Assembly (NCBI RefSeq): GCF_010726085.1 | Contig: NZ_AP022560.1 | Coordinates: 4,650,001-4,714,000 of the forward strand | Source: Mycolicibacterium moriokaense | Lineage (GTDB): Bacteria; Actinomycetota; Actinomycetes; Mycobacteriales; Mycobacteriaceae | DNA: 64,000 nt | Direction: 5' to 3' | Part shown: positions 1 through 8,437 of the stretch, piece by piece | How positions within the stretch are numbered: the stretch's first letter is position 1 | Layout: every line of letters starts with the position of its first letter | Translations under genes and position numbers: made by a program | The notes under the pieces: model-generated | Database searches by the model: none | What the model saw: only the letters and a program-made list of their open reading frames with translations | Told to the model about the DNA's origin: nothing

Positions 1-1301
1 TCGGAACCAACAGCTTGGGTCGCGAGCATCGAGTGTGGACCCGGTGCAACAACCGACGCGCAATCGCCTGCCCGTCCTGCTCCGATCTCTACGCCCGCGA
101 CACCTGGCAACTCGTACACGCCGGCCTGCACGGTGGCCACCACGACCTGCCGCGAACGGTCGCCGAGCACCCCCAGGTCTTCGTCACGTTGACTGCGCCC
201 AGCTTCGGGGCCGTGCACACCACACGGGATGACGGCCAGCGGGGCCAGGCTCGCCCCTGCCACGATCAGGGCCGTAAACGCTGCCAGCACGGGAGACCTC
301 TGTGGTGCAGCTCCATCCACCATGAAGGCGATGCTCACGTCGGTCAGCCTCTCTGCGAGGACTGTTACGACTACACGGGGCATGTCCTGTTCGCCTGGCA
401 TGCCCCTGAACTGTGGCGGCGCTTCACCATAGCCCTGCGCCGACTCTTGCGTAGACGCTTGCGCGCGCTCGGCGAATCCCCCACTGCTGCCCGGATCAAC
501 TTCGTGAAGGTGACCGAGATGCAACGTCGCGCGATTCCGCACTTCCATGCGGTAATCCGCCTCGACGAGCCGCCCGAGCCGGGCCAACCCCCAACACCAC
601 CCAACTCCTCGATCACAGCCACCGACCTGGCCCTTCTGATCCATCAGGCCGCAAGCGGCGTCGCACTCACCGTTGCCGACCCCGCGAGAGCTTCTGAAAT
701 CGGCGGCAGGGTAATACAATTCGGCACACAGACTGATGCGCGACCGTTGCACTCTGGCAGTAGCGACTGCGACGCGGCAATGCCTCGCCAGTCGCGTCGA
801 TCGGTCGCGGCCTACCTGGCCAAGTACGTGACCAAGTCCGTCGCCGACTTTGGTGTTGGAATCCGACGGATGTCACCCCTCGCCGTTCCCGACTTGGACG
901 TCACCACACATGTGAGGGCGATTCTGACTACGATCCTCGAACTAGCCGATCGCGGCGCCTACTCGGGGATAGACCGCTGGCTGCACACTCTCGGCTTTCG
1001 TGGACACATCACCACCAAGTCCCGGCTCTTCTCCACCACGATGGGTGCGCTACGCGAGCACCGAGCTGAGTGGACCCGGGAGCACCGTCACCACCGCTCG
1101 GACATCGCGACCGACGAACGTCCTCGGGCGCTACAGGGTGCCGAAGAAATGGAATGGGCATTCGATCGAGCCGGGCTGGGCAATCTCGGCGAACGTATTT
1201 TAGTCGTGTCGGCAGCGCACCGAATGATCGAAAATCGCCATCTCGTCCGCGCGAACCGCTGGACGCAGGACCAATCCCCAACACCGGACTGGTCAACATG
1301 A
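1..1301 (+). CDS. repSA: Replication initiator protein (RepSA-like, HUH endonuclease), 5' partial
   Basis: Likely rolling-circle replication initiator of an actinomycete integrative element; it would nick the element's double-strand origin. The reading frame is open to the window edge, and the family normally has sequence before the first Cys motif, so the true start is outside; a TTG at 15 is only the first in-window start. Counting from that TTG, residues 11-22 carry a zinc-binding-like Cys pattern, residues 176-178 are HFH (the HUH metal-binding motif, in IPHFHAVI), and residues 267-271 hold the Tyr pair in AAYLAKYVTK expected of the nicking tyrosine. More Cys/His clusters lie at 82-117. 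It is followed by an excisionase and an integrase in the same order as pSAM2 repSA-xis-int. Assignment is by motif and gene order. Confidence 0.85.
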   Translation, partial: GTNSLGREHRVWTRCNNRRAIACPSCSDLYARDTWQLVHAGLHGGHHDLPRTVAEHPQVFVTLTAPSFGAVHTTRDDGQRGQARPCHDQGRKRCQHGRPLWCSSIHHEGDAHVGQPLCEDCYDYTGHVLFAWHAPELWRRFTIALRRLLRRRLRALGESPTAARINFVKVTEMQRRAIPHFHAVIRLDEPPEPGQPPTPPNSSITATDLALLIHQAASGVALTVADPARASEIGGRVIQFGTQTDARPLHSGSSDCDAAMPRQSRRSVAAYLAKYVTKSVADFGVGIRRMSPLAVPDLDVTTHVRAILTTILELADRGAYSGIDRWLHTLGFRGHITTKSRLFSTTMGALREHRAEWTREHRHHRSDIATDERPRALQGAEEMEWAFDRAGLGNLGERILVVSAAHRMIENRHLVRANRWTQDQSPTPDWST

Positions 1302-1451
1302 TCACACCAGAGAACCGATCGCATGACCCGTTCGGCACGTCATCGCGACCACATGGAAATTCCTCGTACACAGCACAACTCACTCCCAACGAACCAATGC
1401 GAAATGGACGATGGCCGCATTCCGGATTGCTTCACACGGAGAGGAGATCGG

Positions 1452-1643
1452 ATGCATACTGAATTCAGTGCTGAGCTGATTACCGTGCAGGCGGCGGCGG
1501 ATCGTCTCGCAGTCAGTCGATGGATGGTTTACCGGCTCATCTGGGACGGACGTGTCAAGTCAGTACAGATCGGTAGGTGCCGGCGGATCGTGCGGCAATC
1601 TTTCGATGACTATCTTTCCGGCTTGATTGAAGGAGCCGCGTGA
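1452..1643 (+). CDS. xis: Excisionase-type helix-turn-helix protein
   Basis: A 63-residue winged HTH protein of the MerR/excisionase (HTH_17) class. Residues 10-55 match the pattern ITVQAAADRLAVSRWMVYRL followed by an R-rich wing and a C-terminal FDDYL helix. It probably bends the attachment-site DNA and directs the adjacent integrase towards excision. The frame is open further upstream, but the ATG at 1452 is chosen because GGAGAGGAG lies 5-8 bases before it and the HTH begins right after. Its TGA overlaps the integrase ATG (TGATG), which implies translational coupling and fixed stoichiometry of Xis and Int. Confidence 0.85.
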   Translation: MHTEFSAELITVQAAADRLAVSRWMVYRLIWDGRVKSVQIGRCRRIVRQSFDDYLSGLIEGAA

Positions 1644-2905
1644 TGGCTAATGGTGGTAAGGCGCGACGCAACGCGAACGGCCAAGGTGGCGTGTATCGGC
1701 GGGCTGATGGGCGCTGGGAAGCCAAGGTCTTCGTCGACACGCCAGATGGACGACGGAGGCGCATCAGCGTTTACGGCGACACCGAGCGCGCCGCCCTGGA
1801 CGAACTGGGCAAGGTTCTCGATCAACAGCGACGCGGCATACCGACTGCAACAACGACGTTGACGGTGGCTGAGTACATGAACTATTGGCTTGAGCACATC
1901 GCAGAACCGAGCGTACGGCGCACGACGTACGCGACGTATGAGGGCGACGTACGCCTGCACATCATCCCCGGCATCGGCACTCGAAAGCTTAAGTCACTGC
2001 AGGCCTCGCACATTCGTTCCTGGTTGACCGGACTACAGACCCGATGCCAATGCTGCGCTCAGGGGAAGGATGCGGCGCGAGGGCGCAAGTCACAGGCACG
2101 ATGCTGCGCTCTCGTACCTGCCAAGTGCTGCAATGACACGTTGTCTGCGAGCTCAATTCGTCACATTCTGCGCGTGCTGCGGGCGGCTTTGCAGGATGCG
2201 GTCGATGAAGAAGTGCTGAGTCGCAACGTAGCCCGACTGGTCCAGTTGCGCGTGACCGACGACCGGAAAGTGCGCTCTTTCACGCGGGCCGAGGCGATGC
2301 GCTTCCTCAAGACGGCTGAGGCCACCCGCCTCTACGCACTGTGGGCGGTCGCATTGTCGATGGGACTTCGCCGCGGTGAGGCGCTCGGGCTGCAATGGTC
2401 CGACGTCGACCTAGACGCTGAGCGGATCACAATCAGGCGAGCGTTACACCGCGTGGACGGGCAACTCAAGCTTGAGAACGTCAAAACTGAAGGGTCCGTT
2501 GCAGTTCTGCCAATACCTCGGACGCTCGTGCCGATCCTGACTAACCACCGTCGGCGCCAGCTTGAGGAGCGCCTGGCCGCTGGCTCCACGTGGCGCGACA
2601 TCGGCTTGGTGTTCACGACTCCTCAGGGCGGCGCTTTGGAGCCGCGCAACGTCAACCGCATGTTCCACCGCCTATGCGAGAAGGCGGATGTGCCGCAACT
2701 TAGGGTCCACGATCTCCGGCACTCGTGTGCGACGCTGCTCTTCACTATGGGAGTCCAGCCAGCGACGGTGCAAAAGATCTTGCGCCACAGCTCAATCACT
2801 GTGACAACCGGAACGTATGTCGAGGTCATCGAGGCCGTTCAACGGGATGCCTTGGATTCGATGGGGTCGCTGTTCGGTGCGAGCGGCATCGACGAGACGG
2901 GCTAG
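1643..2905 (+). CDS. int: Tyrosine recombinase / site-specific integrase with Cys-rich insertion
   Basis: A 420-residue phage-type tyrosine integrase for site-specific insertion and excision of the element. The N-terminal AP2-like arm-binding segment (residues 15-60) is followed by a SAM-like core-binding domain (70-200) and a catalytic domain (205-400). Visible catalytic residues are Arg243 (MGLRRGEALGL), Lys281, His356 and Arg359 (VHDLRHS), His382 (LRHSSI) and the nucleophile Tyr392 (GTYVEV). Unusually, the core-binding domain contains seven cysteines within residues 135-163, a possible zinc-binding loop. The ATG at 1643 overlaps the xis stop; a GTG one codon earlier is also possible. The likely target is the tRNA-Ala gene 2 kb downstream. 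Confidence 0.92.
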   Translation: MANGGKARRNANGQGGVYRRADGRWEAKVFVDTPDGRRRRISVYGDTERAALDELGKVLDQQRRGIPTATTTLTVAEYMNYWLEHIAEPSVRRTTYATYEGDVRLHIIPGIGTRKLKSLQASHIRSWLTGLQTRCQCCAQGKDAARGRKSQARCCALVPAKCCNDTLSASSIRHILRVLRAALQDAVDEEVLSRNVARLVQLRVTDDRKVRSFTRAEAMRFLKTAEATRLYALWAVALSMGLRRGEALGLQWSDVDLDAERITIRRALHRVDGQLKLENVKTEGSVAVLPIPRTLVPILTNHRRRQLEERLAAGSTWRDIGLVFTTPQGGALEPRNVNRMFHRLCEKADVPQLRVHDLRHSCATLLFTMGVQPATVQKILRHSSITVTTGTYVEVIEAVQRDALDSMGSLFGASGIDETG

Positions 2906-2976
2906 GACTGTAGTCCAATGGTTAGGTCAATGACACGACTCGGCAAACCTGTCGTCCGCTGCCGATAGGGTGTGTC

Positions 2977-3684
2977 ATGCTTGCGCGCATGTCCGTCGCC
3001 TCAATGCTTGATCGTGAGGTCTACGTATACGCCGAGGTAGACCGTCTGATCGGACTCCGCAGCGGCACAGCAAAGCGGTGGCTTAATGGCTACGAACGCA
3101 GCGGCACGGCCTACGAGCCCATCCTGCGGGTCGTGCCCCGCGACACTGACTGGGTCACCTGGGGCGAATTCGTCGAAGTTCGGATGCTCGCCGAGTTCCG
3201 CGACCGTGAGAACGTCCGCACGTCACGCTTACGTGGCGCCGTCGAAGGTCTACGCCGGCTATACGGAAGCGCCTACCCGCTTGCGCATATGAGGCCATAT
3301 CTCGACGTTCATGACCACGACGTAACTATCGGTGGTGAGGAGGTTGGACTGCCGGATGAAGAGGTCATTGTTCGCACCGGGCAGCGCCTGCTAGGTGACG
3401 CGAAGTGGCTGGCTGATGTCGCCATTCTTGAGCACGATGACGAGGGTGAGCAGATCATCGCCCAGCTTCCTGCCGACAAGGATTTTCCTGACATTGTCAT
3501 CAATCCAGCGCGCCTAAGTGGCCAGCCGACCTTCGTCGGTAGCCGCGTGTCACCAGTCACCATTGCCGGAATGGCAAGGGGCGGTGTGCCGCCCGAAGAT
3601 CTCGCTGCAGATTACGGGCTGAGCCTGCATCACGTTCAACAGGCGCTCGACTACACCGACAAGTACGGACTCACGGCGGCCTAG
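2977..3684 (+). CDS. VapB45-like antitoxin with DUF433 domain
   Basis: A 235-residue protein whose C-terminal part (about 165-225: [17 protein letters not shown], then a helix pair ending in [14 protein letters not shown]) is a DUF433 domain, as in the VapB45-type antitoxins (M. tuberculosis Rv2018). The N-terminal half carries a MerR-like segment ([19 protein letters not shown]) that may bind the promoter. It should neutralise the PIN-like toxin encoded 15 bases downstream and repress the pair. A TAGGGT element at 2966-2971 ends 5 bases before the ATG, so the mRNA is probably leaderless. An ATG 12 bases further in is an alternative start. The gene is cargo of the mobile element, between int and the tRNA. 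Confidence 0.8.
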   Translation: MLARMSVASMLDREVYVYAEVDRLIGLRSGTAKRWLNGYERSGTAYEPILRVVPRDTDWVTWGEFVEVRMLAEFRDRENVRTSRLRGAVEGLRRLYGSAYPLAHMRPYLDVHDHDVTIGGEEVGLPDEEVIVRTGQRLLGDAKWLADVAILEHDDEGEQIIAQLPADKDFPDIVINPARLSGQPTFVGSRVSPVTIAGMARGGVPPEDLAADYGLSLHHVQQALDYTDKYGLTAA

Positions 3685-3699
3685 GTAGCGGAGCAGCGG

Positions 3700-4131
3700 G
3701 TGGCGGCAGCGATCGGTGATGTTCGGTATGTCGTCGACGAGAACCTGCTCAGTCTCGGCAACGCGATGGTTGCAGTGCGCCGCGACACTGCGAGATTCAG
3801 CCGGACACCGGTTGAGGAACTGTTGCCGCGAGGGATACTCGACACCGACTGGATACCGATCGTGGGAGACCGCGGCTGGGTCATGATCACCAACGACCGG
3901 CGATTGCGAACACGACCGGTTGAAGCTGACCTGGCGATCACCCATCGATTGAAGGTTGTTCATCTGCACGGCGACGTCGGCAGTAAGCCAGCTTGGGACC
4001 AGCTGATCCGACTCACAACGCGATGGACGAACGTCGCTGACCAACAGCCGATGGAGGGTCCATGGTGGCTCTCGTTGCGCAAAGGTCCGCCGCAACTGAT
4101 GAGGTTCGAGCCCGGCGTCGCAGAGAGGTGA
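3700..4131 (+). CDS. VapC45-like toxin with PIN-like domain
   Basis: A 143-residue PIN-like ribonuclease candidate, the partner of the DUF433 antitoxin gene 15 bases upstream (compare M. tuberculosis Rv2018-Rv2019, VapBC45). Acidic residues expected for the metal site are visible: Asp13-Glu14 (VVDENLL), Asp48 and Asp50 (LDTDW), Asp57 (VGDRGW) and Asp66 (ITNDRRLR). Such toxins cleave structured RNA when free of antitoxin; the target here is unknown. The GTG start is taken because the domain begins at once (VRYVVDENLL). The C-terminal 40 residues (WWLSLRKGPPQLMRFEPG) are basic and aromatic. Confidence 0.75.
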   Translation: MAAAIGDVRYVVDENLLSLGNAMVAVRRDTARFSRTPVEELLPRGILDTDWIPIVGDRGWVMITNDRRLRTRPVEADLAITHRLKVVHLHGDVGSKPAWDQLIRLTTRWTNVADQQPMEGPWWLSLRKGPPQLMRFEPGVAER

Positions 4132-4176
4132 CTGAACACCCCGCATCGTCGGGAAACTCCGTTGTAGGGTCGCGCC

Positions 4177-4662
4177 ATGCGACTGGGGGTCGGCGGTAGC
4201 TTTTTTGGCGTTCGAGGCGGCATCTCGACTCGCGGGATTGGGGTCGGTGTCGGTCCGTTTTCGGCAGGTTCGTCCTGGGGGCGACGACGCCGATCAGGTG
4301 GTGACACCGGGTTCCTGGCCTTCGCGATCATGTTTCTGCTCGCATTCGTCGTAATTGCCTGGCCATACCTCCTTGGCACTTTCCTAGCCGTGCAGGCTGG
4401 TGCGGCGAACCCGTCGGGAGCACGGACAGTGGTGGGCTGGCTCTTCGAGGCAGCGTATGTGATCGGACTGATTGTCTGGTGGGCGGCAACCCGAGAGAAG
4501 CGCGCTCATCGTGCCGCGGTTGCGGCACAGCAGCACGCTGATCTCATCGCTTCAAAGGCGGTCTATCAAACCCAGGCGGGTCGTTCGCAGGTATACCGGC
4601 ACGGCCTGTGCACCATCAATCATCGAACGTACGACACCGCCGCGCGGTGTCGTCAAGGTTGA
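4177..4662 (+). CDS. Small membrane protein with Gly-rich N-terminus, unknown function
   Basis: I do not recognise a function for this 161-residue protein. The first 35 residues are Gly-rich and repetitive (RLGVGGSFFGVRGGIS, then RGIGVGVGPFS), recalling the short N-terminal pattern of DUF4236 proteins. Two hydrophobic helices follow at about 47-72 and 86-105, with a basic linker before the first, so the protein is probably an inner-membrane hairpin. The C-terminus is cytosolic-looking and polar. TAGGGT at 4165-4170 lies 6 bases before the ATG, the same leaderless arrangement as the antitoxin gene in this element. It is the last gene before the tRNA boundary and is probably element cargo. Confidence 0.55.
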   Translation: MRLGVGGSFFGVRGGISTRGIGVGVGPFSAGSSWGRRRRSGGDTGFLAFAIMFLLAFVVIAWPYLLGTFLAVQAGAANPSGARTVVGWLFEAAYVIGLIVWWAATREKRAHRAAVAAQQHADLIASKAVYQTQAGRSQVYRHGLCTINHRTYDTAARCRQG

Positions 4663-4829
4663 CGTCAGCACATCGGACGCCTCGCAGGGCGGCTGTAAAG
4701 CCAAGCCGCGAGTTCAGCCGGTGTCGATATGCAATGGCGGCTTGTGTACCTCAAGTGTGGTTCAGGAGCCCCGTTACGCCCAGCCAGTCGCTCGCTTCAC
4801 GCGGGCGGGATCGGCGGCAGCCGACCGAG

Positions 4830-4853
4830 AACTGTCGTCAAAACTGTCGTCAA
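4830..4853. repeat. Tandem 12-bp direct repeat at the att junction
   Basis: Two perfect, directly adjacent copies of AACTGTCGTCAA lie 37 bases from the 3' end of the tRNA-Ala gene. They may be integrase arm-binding sites or the end of a lost integrase reading frame. Confidence 0.7.
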
Positions 4854-4866
4854 ACGACCTGCTGAG

Positions 4867-4880
4867 CACCCGAACGGGTG
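4867..4880 (-). terminator. Possible hairpin terminator of tRNA-Ala
   Basis: On the minus strand, CACCC-GTTC-GGGTG forms a short stem-loop 11 bases past the tRNA CCA end. There is no U-tract, so this is a weak call. Confidence 0.3.
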
Positions 4881-4890
4881 TTGTTTTGCC

Positions 4891-4966
4891 TGGTGGAGCT
4901 AAGGGGACTCGAACCCCTGACCCCCACACTGCCAGTGTGGTGCGCTACCAACTGCGCCATAGCCCC
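4891..4966 (-). tRNA. alaT: tRNA-Ala (anticodon GGC)
   Basis: A 76-nt tRNA on the minus strand, with CCA encoded (complement of 4891-4893). The acceptor stem GGGGCTA pairs with TAGCTCC (one G-U). The D-loop contains AGTTGGTAGCGC, the anticodon stem CCACA/TGTGG encloses the loop CTGGCAG (anticodon GGC, reading GCC), and the T arm contains GGTTCGAGTCC. It decodes alanine. Its 3' end faces the integrative element, the usual geometry for a tRNA used as attB. The symbol alaT is provisional. A sigma-A-like promoter lies upstream. Confidence 0.95.
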
Positions 4967-4984
4967 GTGAAGTTGTGCCCATCG

Positions 4985-5013
4985 AAGTTACACCACCTGC
5001 GGGATGGCTTCAA
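4985..5013 (-). promoter_or_regulatory. Sigma-A-type promoter of tRNA-Ala
   Basis: On the minus strand a -35 TTGAAG (5008-5013) and a -10 TAACTT (4985-4990) are separated by exactly 17 bases, and the tRNA 5' end lies 18 bases further on. It lies in the gap between the MFS gene end and the tRNA. Confidence 0.65.
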
Positions 5014-5022
5014 AATCGCAGA

Positions 5023-6291
5023 TCAGGGCACTTCGCCCGCGGCTTCCGGGCCGAGCGGACGAGCCGGCGTGTGACCTGCGGGCGGGAGGCCACGGGTCTC
5101 CGGGGCGAAGATCCAACCGATCGCCGCGATGAAAAGGATCGCGCCGCTGACGGCAAAGGCCCAGCCGAACGACGCATGCTGGGCGATCATGCCGACGATC
5201 AACGACCCGCCGATCGACCCCACGTCGACCATCATCTGGAACACGGCCACCGGCGTTCCGCCGCGGGATTGATTCCCGACGATGTCGGCCACGGCCGCCT
5301 GCTGCGGGGAGACGAAGATGCCCGTCGCCGCGCCGGATATGTAGGCCGTCGCCAAGAAGATCACCAGCGACGACGACACCCCGAGCAGGCCCGTCGACAC
5401 GGCGGCGGCCATCAGCCCGGCGATGAGCAACTTGCGCCGGCCGATCCGGTCCGACAGATAGCCGCTCGGGATCACCACCGAGACGTTGCCGATGGCGAAT
5501 GTCGCCAGCGCCAAGCCGGCTACGCCGGTGCTGCGACCGAGAACATCGACCACGAACAGCGGCACCAGGGCGATCCGCAGTCCGAACGCGGCCCAGCCGG
5601 TCGCGAAATTGGACAACAGCGCGGCTCGGTAGGCGCGGTGCCGCAACACCTCTCGCAGCGTGACGGCAGGCTCAGCCGACTCCTCCGACAGGGGTCCGTC
5701 ACTGCCCCGCAGGCTGAAGAACACCACCGCCGCCGCGATGAGCAGCGCCACCCCGTAGATCGCAAACGGCGCCGACAGACCGAGTCCGGCGGTGAGGCTA
5801 CCGAGCACCGGGCCACCCACCGAGCCGAGCAGGAATCCCGACGAGAACAGACCCGCTACGCGACCGCGTGCGTCAGGCGGCGAGATCCGGATCATCAATG
5901 CCAGCGACGACACCGAGAACATGGCCGAGCCGAGTCCACCCAGCGATCGGAACAGCAGCAGCTGCCAGTAGGTCTGCGCGAATGCGCACACGGTGGTGGA
6001 CACCGCGACGATCAGCAGACCGTTGATGTAGACCCGGCGCTCCCCCAGGCGCTGAACCAGCCAGCCCGCCGGCGACGCGGACACCAGCCGCATCAGCGCG
6101 AAGGCGGTGATGACGAAGGTCGCCGCGCTGATGCTGACGCCGAAGTGCCGCGCATACTGGGGCAACACGGGAGAGACGACTCCGTAGCCGAGCGCCACCA
6201 CCACGTTCGCCGCGACCAGCAGCCAGACTTCCCGCGGCAGCCTCGGCTTGTCGGCCACTGTCGAACAGTCGCCCTCCGCGTCGAAGCTCAC
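5023..6291 (-). CDS. MFS transporter, 12-TM drug/metabolite exporter type
   Basis: A 422-residue major facilitator with about 12 hydrophobic helices. MFS motif A copies are visible in the loop between helices 2 and 3 ([12 protein letters not shown]) and in its second-half counterpart ([12 protein letters not shown]). The motif-C-like SVGGPVLGS region in helix 5 suggests an antiporter-type exporter. Substrate unknown. The protein begins directly with a soluble stretch of about 20 residues before helix 1. Its GTG start overlaps the pgm stop (GTGA, 6288-6291), so it is translated from the pgm mRNA. Confidence 0.85.
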   Translation of the reverse strand: MSFDAEGDCSTVADKPRLPREVWLLVAANVVVALGYGVVSPVLPQYARHFGVSISAATFVITAFALMRLVSASPAGWLVQRLGERRVYINGLLIVAVSTTVCAFAQTYWQLLLFRSLGGLGSAMFSVSSLALMIRISPPDARGRVAGLFSSGFLLGSVGGPVLGSLTAGLGLSAPFAIYGVALLIAAAVVFFSLRGSDGPLSEESAEPAVTLREVLRHRAYRAALLSNFATGWAAFGLRIALVPLFVVDVLGRSTGVAGLALATFAIGNVSVVIPSGYLSDRIGRRKLLIAGLMAAAVSTGLLGVSSSLVIFLATAYISGAATGIFVSPQQAAVADIVGNQSRGGTPVAVFQMMVDVGSIGGSLIVGMIAQHASFGWAFAVSGAILFIAAIGWIFAPETRGLPPAGHTPARPLGPEAAGEVP

Positions 6292-7919
6292 GCGATGACT
6301 TTATTCACCACTTCCCTGGCCGCTTCCTGCACCTCGGCAAGATGCTCCGGCCCGCGGAACGACTCGGCGTAGATCTTGTACACGTCCTCGGTGCCTGACG
6401 GGCGCGCCGCGAACCACGCGTTCTCCGTCGTCACCTTCAGTCCACCCAGCGGCGCACCGTTGCCCGGCGCCGTCGTCAGCTTGGCGGTGATCACCTCCCC
6501 CGCCAGTTCCGTGGCCGTCACCTGCTCGGCCGACAGTTTCGAGAGCCGGGCCTTCTGCTCACGGTTCGCAGGGGCGTCGATACGCGCATAGGTTGGCGCA
6601 CCGTACTTTTCGGCAAGCTCGTTATACCGTTGCGACGGCGTGGACCCCGTCTTCGCGAGAATCTCCGACGCCAACAACGCGAGGATGATGCCGTCCTTGT
6701 CGGTCGTCCACACCGAGCCGTCGCGCCGTAGGAAGGACGCGCCCGCGCTTTCCTCGCCGCCGAAACCGATGGTGCCGCCGAGCAATCCGTCGACGAACCA
6801 TTTGAAGCCCACAGGCACCTCGACCAGCTTGCGGCCCAACCCGGCGACCACCCGGTCGATGATCGACGAACTGACCGCGGTCTTACCGACCGCCGTGGAC
6901 GCCGGCCAGTCGGGCCGGTTGGTGTACAGATAGTCGATTGCCACCGCCAGGTAGTGGTTCGGGTTGAGCAGTCCGCCGTCGGGCGTCACGATGCCGTGCC
7001 GGTCGGAGTCCGCGTCGTTGCCGGTGGCGATCTGATAGCTCTCGCGGTTGGCGATCAACGACGCCATCGCGTTGGGCGAGCTGCAGTCCATCCGGATCTT
7101 GCCGTCGGTGTCCAGCGTCATGAACCGCCACGTGGCGTCGACGAGCGGGTTGACGACGGTGAGTTTGAGGTTGTACCGCTCGGCGATGGCGCCCCAGTAG
7201 TCGACGCTCGCGCCGCCCAGCGGGTCGGCCCCGATGCGGATCCCCTCGGCGCTGATCGCGTGCAGATCGACGACGTTGGGCAGGTCCGCGATGTACGCGT
7301 CGAGGTAGTCGTGACGCTGCGCGGTCTTTAGTGCACTGGCCAGAGGTACGCGTTTCACGTCCTTGAGACCGTTGCGCAGGATCTCGTTGGCGCGCTTGGC
7401 GATTGCCCCGGTGGCGTCGGTGTCGGCGGGTCCGCCGTTGGGCGGGTTGTACTTGAAGCCGCCATCACGCGGCGGGTTGTGCGACGGCGTGACCACGATC
7501 CCGTCGGCCAGATCGCCGTCGCGGCCGTCGTTGAAGGTCAGGATGGCGTGGCTGACGGCGGGGGTCGGGGTGTAGCGATCGGCCGAATCGATCATCGCGA
7601 CGACGTCATTGCCTGCCAGCACCTCCAGCGCCGAGGCCCACGCCGGCTCGGAGAGCGCGTGCGTGTCGCGTCCGATGAACAGCGGTCCGGACGTGCCCTG
7701 CGCCTGCCGGTACTCGACGATGGCCTGCGTCGTCGCGACGATGTGCGCCTCGTTGAAGGCCCCGTCGAGGCTGGAGCCCCGGTGACCCGAGGTGCCGAAC
7801 ACGACCTGTTGGTCGACGTTGTCCGGGTCGGGTTCGACGGTGTAATACGCCGTGACGACCTGCGCCACATCGATGAGGTCTTCGGGTTGCGCCAACTGAC
7901 CGGCGCGAGGATTGGCCAT
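6288..7919 (-). CDS. pgm: Phosphoglucomutase (alpha-D-glucose-1,6-bisphosphate dependent)
   Basis: A 543-residue enzyme that interconverts glucose-1-phosphate and glucose-6-phosphate, feeding UDP-glucose, glycogen, trehalose and glucan synthesis. The active-site phosphoserine is Ser146 in [16 protein letters not shown]. The metal loop is seen as [12 protein letters not shown], the sugar-binding loop as [11 protein letters not shown], and the C-terminal phosphate-binding loop as [12 protein letters not shown]. Length matches the bacterial Pgm family. The proximity to two crcB genes is also found around pgmA in M. tuberculosis (Rv3068c-Rv3070), which supports orthology. The downstream MFS gene overlaps its stop by 4 bases. 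Confidence 0.95.
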   Translation of the reverse strand: MANPRAGQLAQPEDLIDVAQVVTAYYTVEPDPDNVDQQVVFGTSGHRGSSLDGAFNEAHIVATTQAIVEYRQAQGTSGPLFIGRDTHALSEPAWASALEVLAGNDVVAMIDSADRYTPTPAVSHAILTFNDGRDGDLADGIVVTPSHNPPRDGGFKYNPPNGGPADTDATGAIAKRANEILRNGLKDVKRVPLASALKTAQRHDYLDAYIADLPNVVDLHAISAEGIRIGADPLGGASVDYWGAIAERYNLKLTVVNPLVDATWRFMTLDTDGKIRMDCSSPNAMASLIANRESYQIATGNDADSDRHGIVTPDGGLLNPNHYLAVAIDYLYTNRPDWPASTAVGKTAVSSSIIDRVVAGLGRKLVEVPVGFKWFVDGLLGGTIGFGGEESAGASFLRRDGSVWTTDKDGIILALLASEILAKTGSTPSQRYNELAEKYGAPTYARIDAPANREQKARLSKLSAEQVTATELAGEVITAKLTTAPGNGAPLGGLKVTTENAWFAARPSGTEDVYKIYAESFRGPEHLAEVQEAAREVVNKVIA

Positions 7920-7945
7920 GCCGTCGATTCTGCTCCGGTTCGGCC

Positions 7946-8404
7946 CTACTCGGGGACCAAGAGCACCGCACGGCTGTGTCTGCGTGTCAACTGGTGTGCC
8001 ACGGACTGTCCGGCGAATGAGTCGATGAACGAATGCACGCCACCTCGGGGCGCGCCCAGCACGATCATCAGCGCGTCGACGTCCTCGGCCATATCGGCAA
8101 GCACATCGGGTGGACGGCCGTGCATGGCGTGATATGTCCAGTTCGCACCGAGTTCATCGAGCAAGTCCCGCGCGGCGACGGCATGAGCTTCGAGACTGGC
8201 GTGGAACTGCTCTTCGTAGTCCCACGCATCCGGATCCACAGGCATGTCGTCAAAGTCGGCGATATGCACGACGTGCACATGGGCGTTCAGGCGACGGGCT
8301 AGGCCGACCGCAAACTGCAATGCGGCCGCACTCGCCGGCTGCCGGTCCCACCCAACGACCAATTCGGTGGTGGCCGGTCGAAGAGGTTCGTCAGTGTTGT
8401 CCAT
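7946..8404 (-). CDS. Universal stress protein (UspA domain)
   Basis: A single-domain UspA-fold protein of 152 residues. It opens with the strand [21 protein letters not shown] and ends with the strand SRAVLLVPE. The nucleotide-binding loop near the C-terminus ([20 protein letters not shown]) departs from the canonical G-2x-G-9x-G-S pattern, so ATP binding is uncertain. Such proteins respond to stress and dormancy signals. The gene lies 26 bases upstream of pgm and 33 bases downstream of a crcB gene, all on the same strand, so one transcript is plausible. Confidence 0.85.
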   Translation of the reverse strand: MDNTDEPLRPATTELVVGWDRQPASAAALQFAVGLARRLNAHVHVVHIADFDDMPVDPDAWDYEEQFHASLEAHAVAARDLLDELGANWTYHAMHGRPPDVLADMAEDVDALMIVLGAPRGGVHSFIDSFAGQSVAHQLTRRHSRAVLLVPE

Positions 8405-8437
8405 TTGGGGCCACCTCCATCCGAGGAATCGCCTGGT

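Larger units (their letters stand above)
4663..4890. other. Element-chromosome junction, no intact gene
   Basis: These 228 bases between the last element gene and the tRNA carry no convincing intact gene. A tandem 12-bp repeat (AACTGTCGTCAA) lies at 4830-4853. Translated on the plus strand it reads ELSSKLSS or ENCRQNCRQ, which may be the fossil C-terminus of another integrase. A short hairpin at 4867-4880 sits just beyond the tRNA 3' end. The junction is the likely place for the left or right attachment core shared with the tRNA 3' end. Confidence 0.4.

Noticed and set aside
2912..2970. tRNA-like stretch after the integrase stop (GTAGTCCAATGGTTAGG)
   Set aside because: It resembles a D-arm, but no acceptor or T arm follows and the next stem (ACGAC/GTCGT) has an 11-base loop, so no tRNA fold forms.
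4880..4960. Plus-strand peptide GGAKGTRTPDPHTASVVRYQL
   Set aside because: This is the translated complement of the tRNA-Ala gene, a common spurious prediction.
4975..6372. 465-codon open frame on the plus strand
   Set aside because: It is antisense to the MFS transporter, very rich in Arg, His, Asp and Gln, and shows no domain; a typical high-GC shadow frame.
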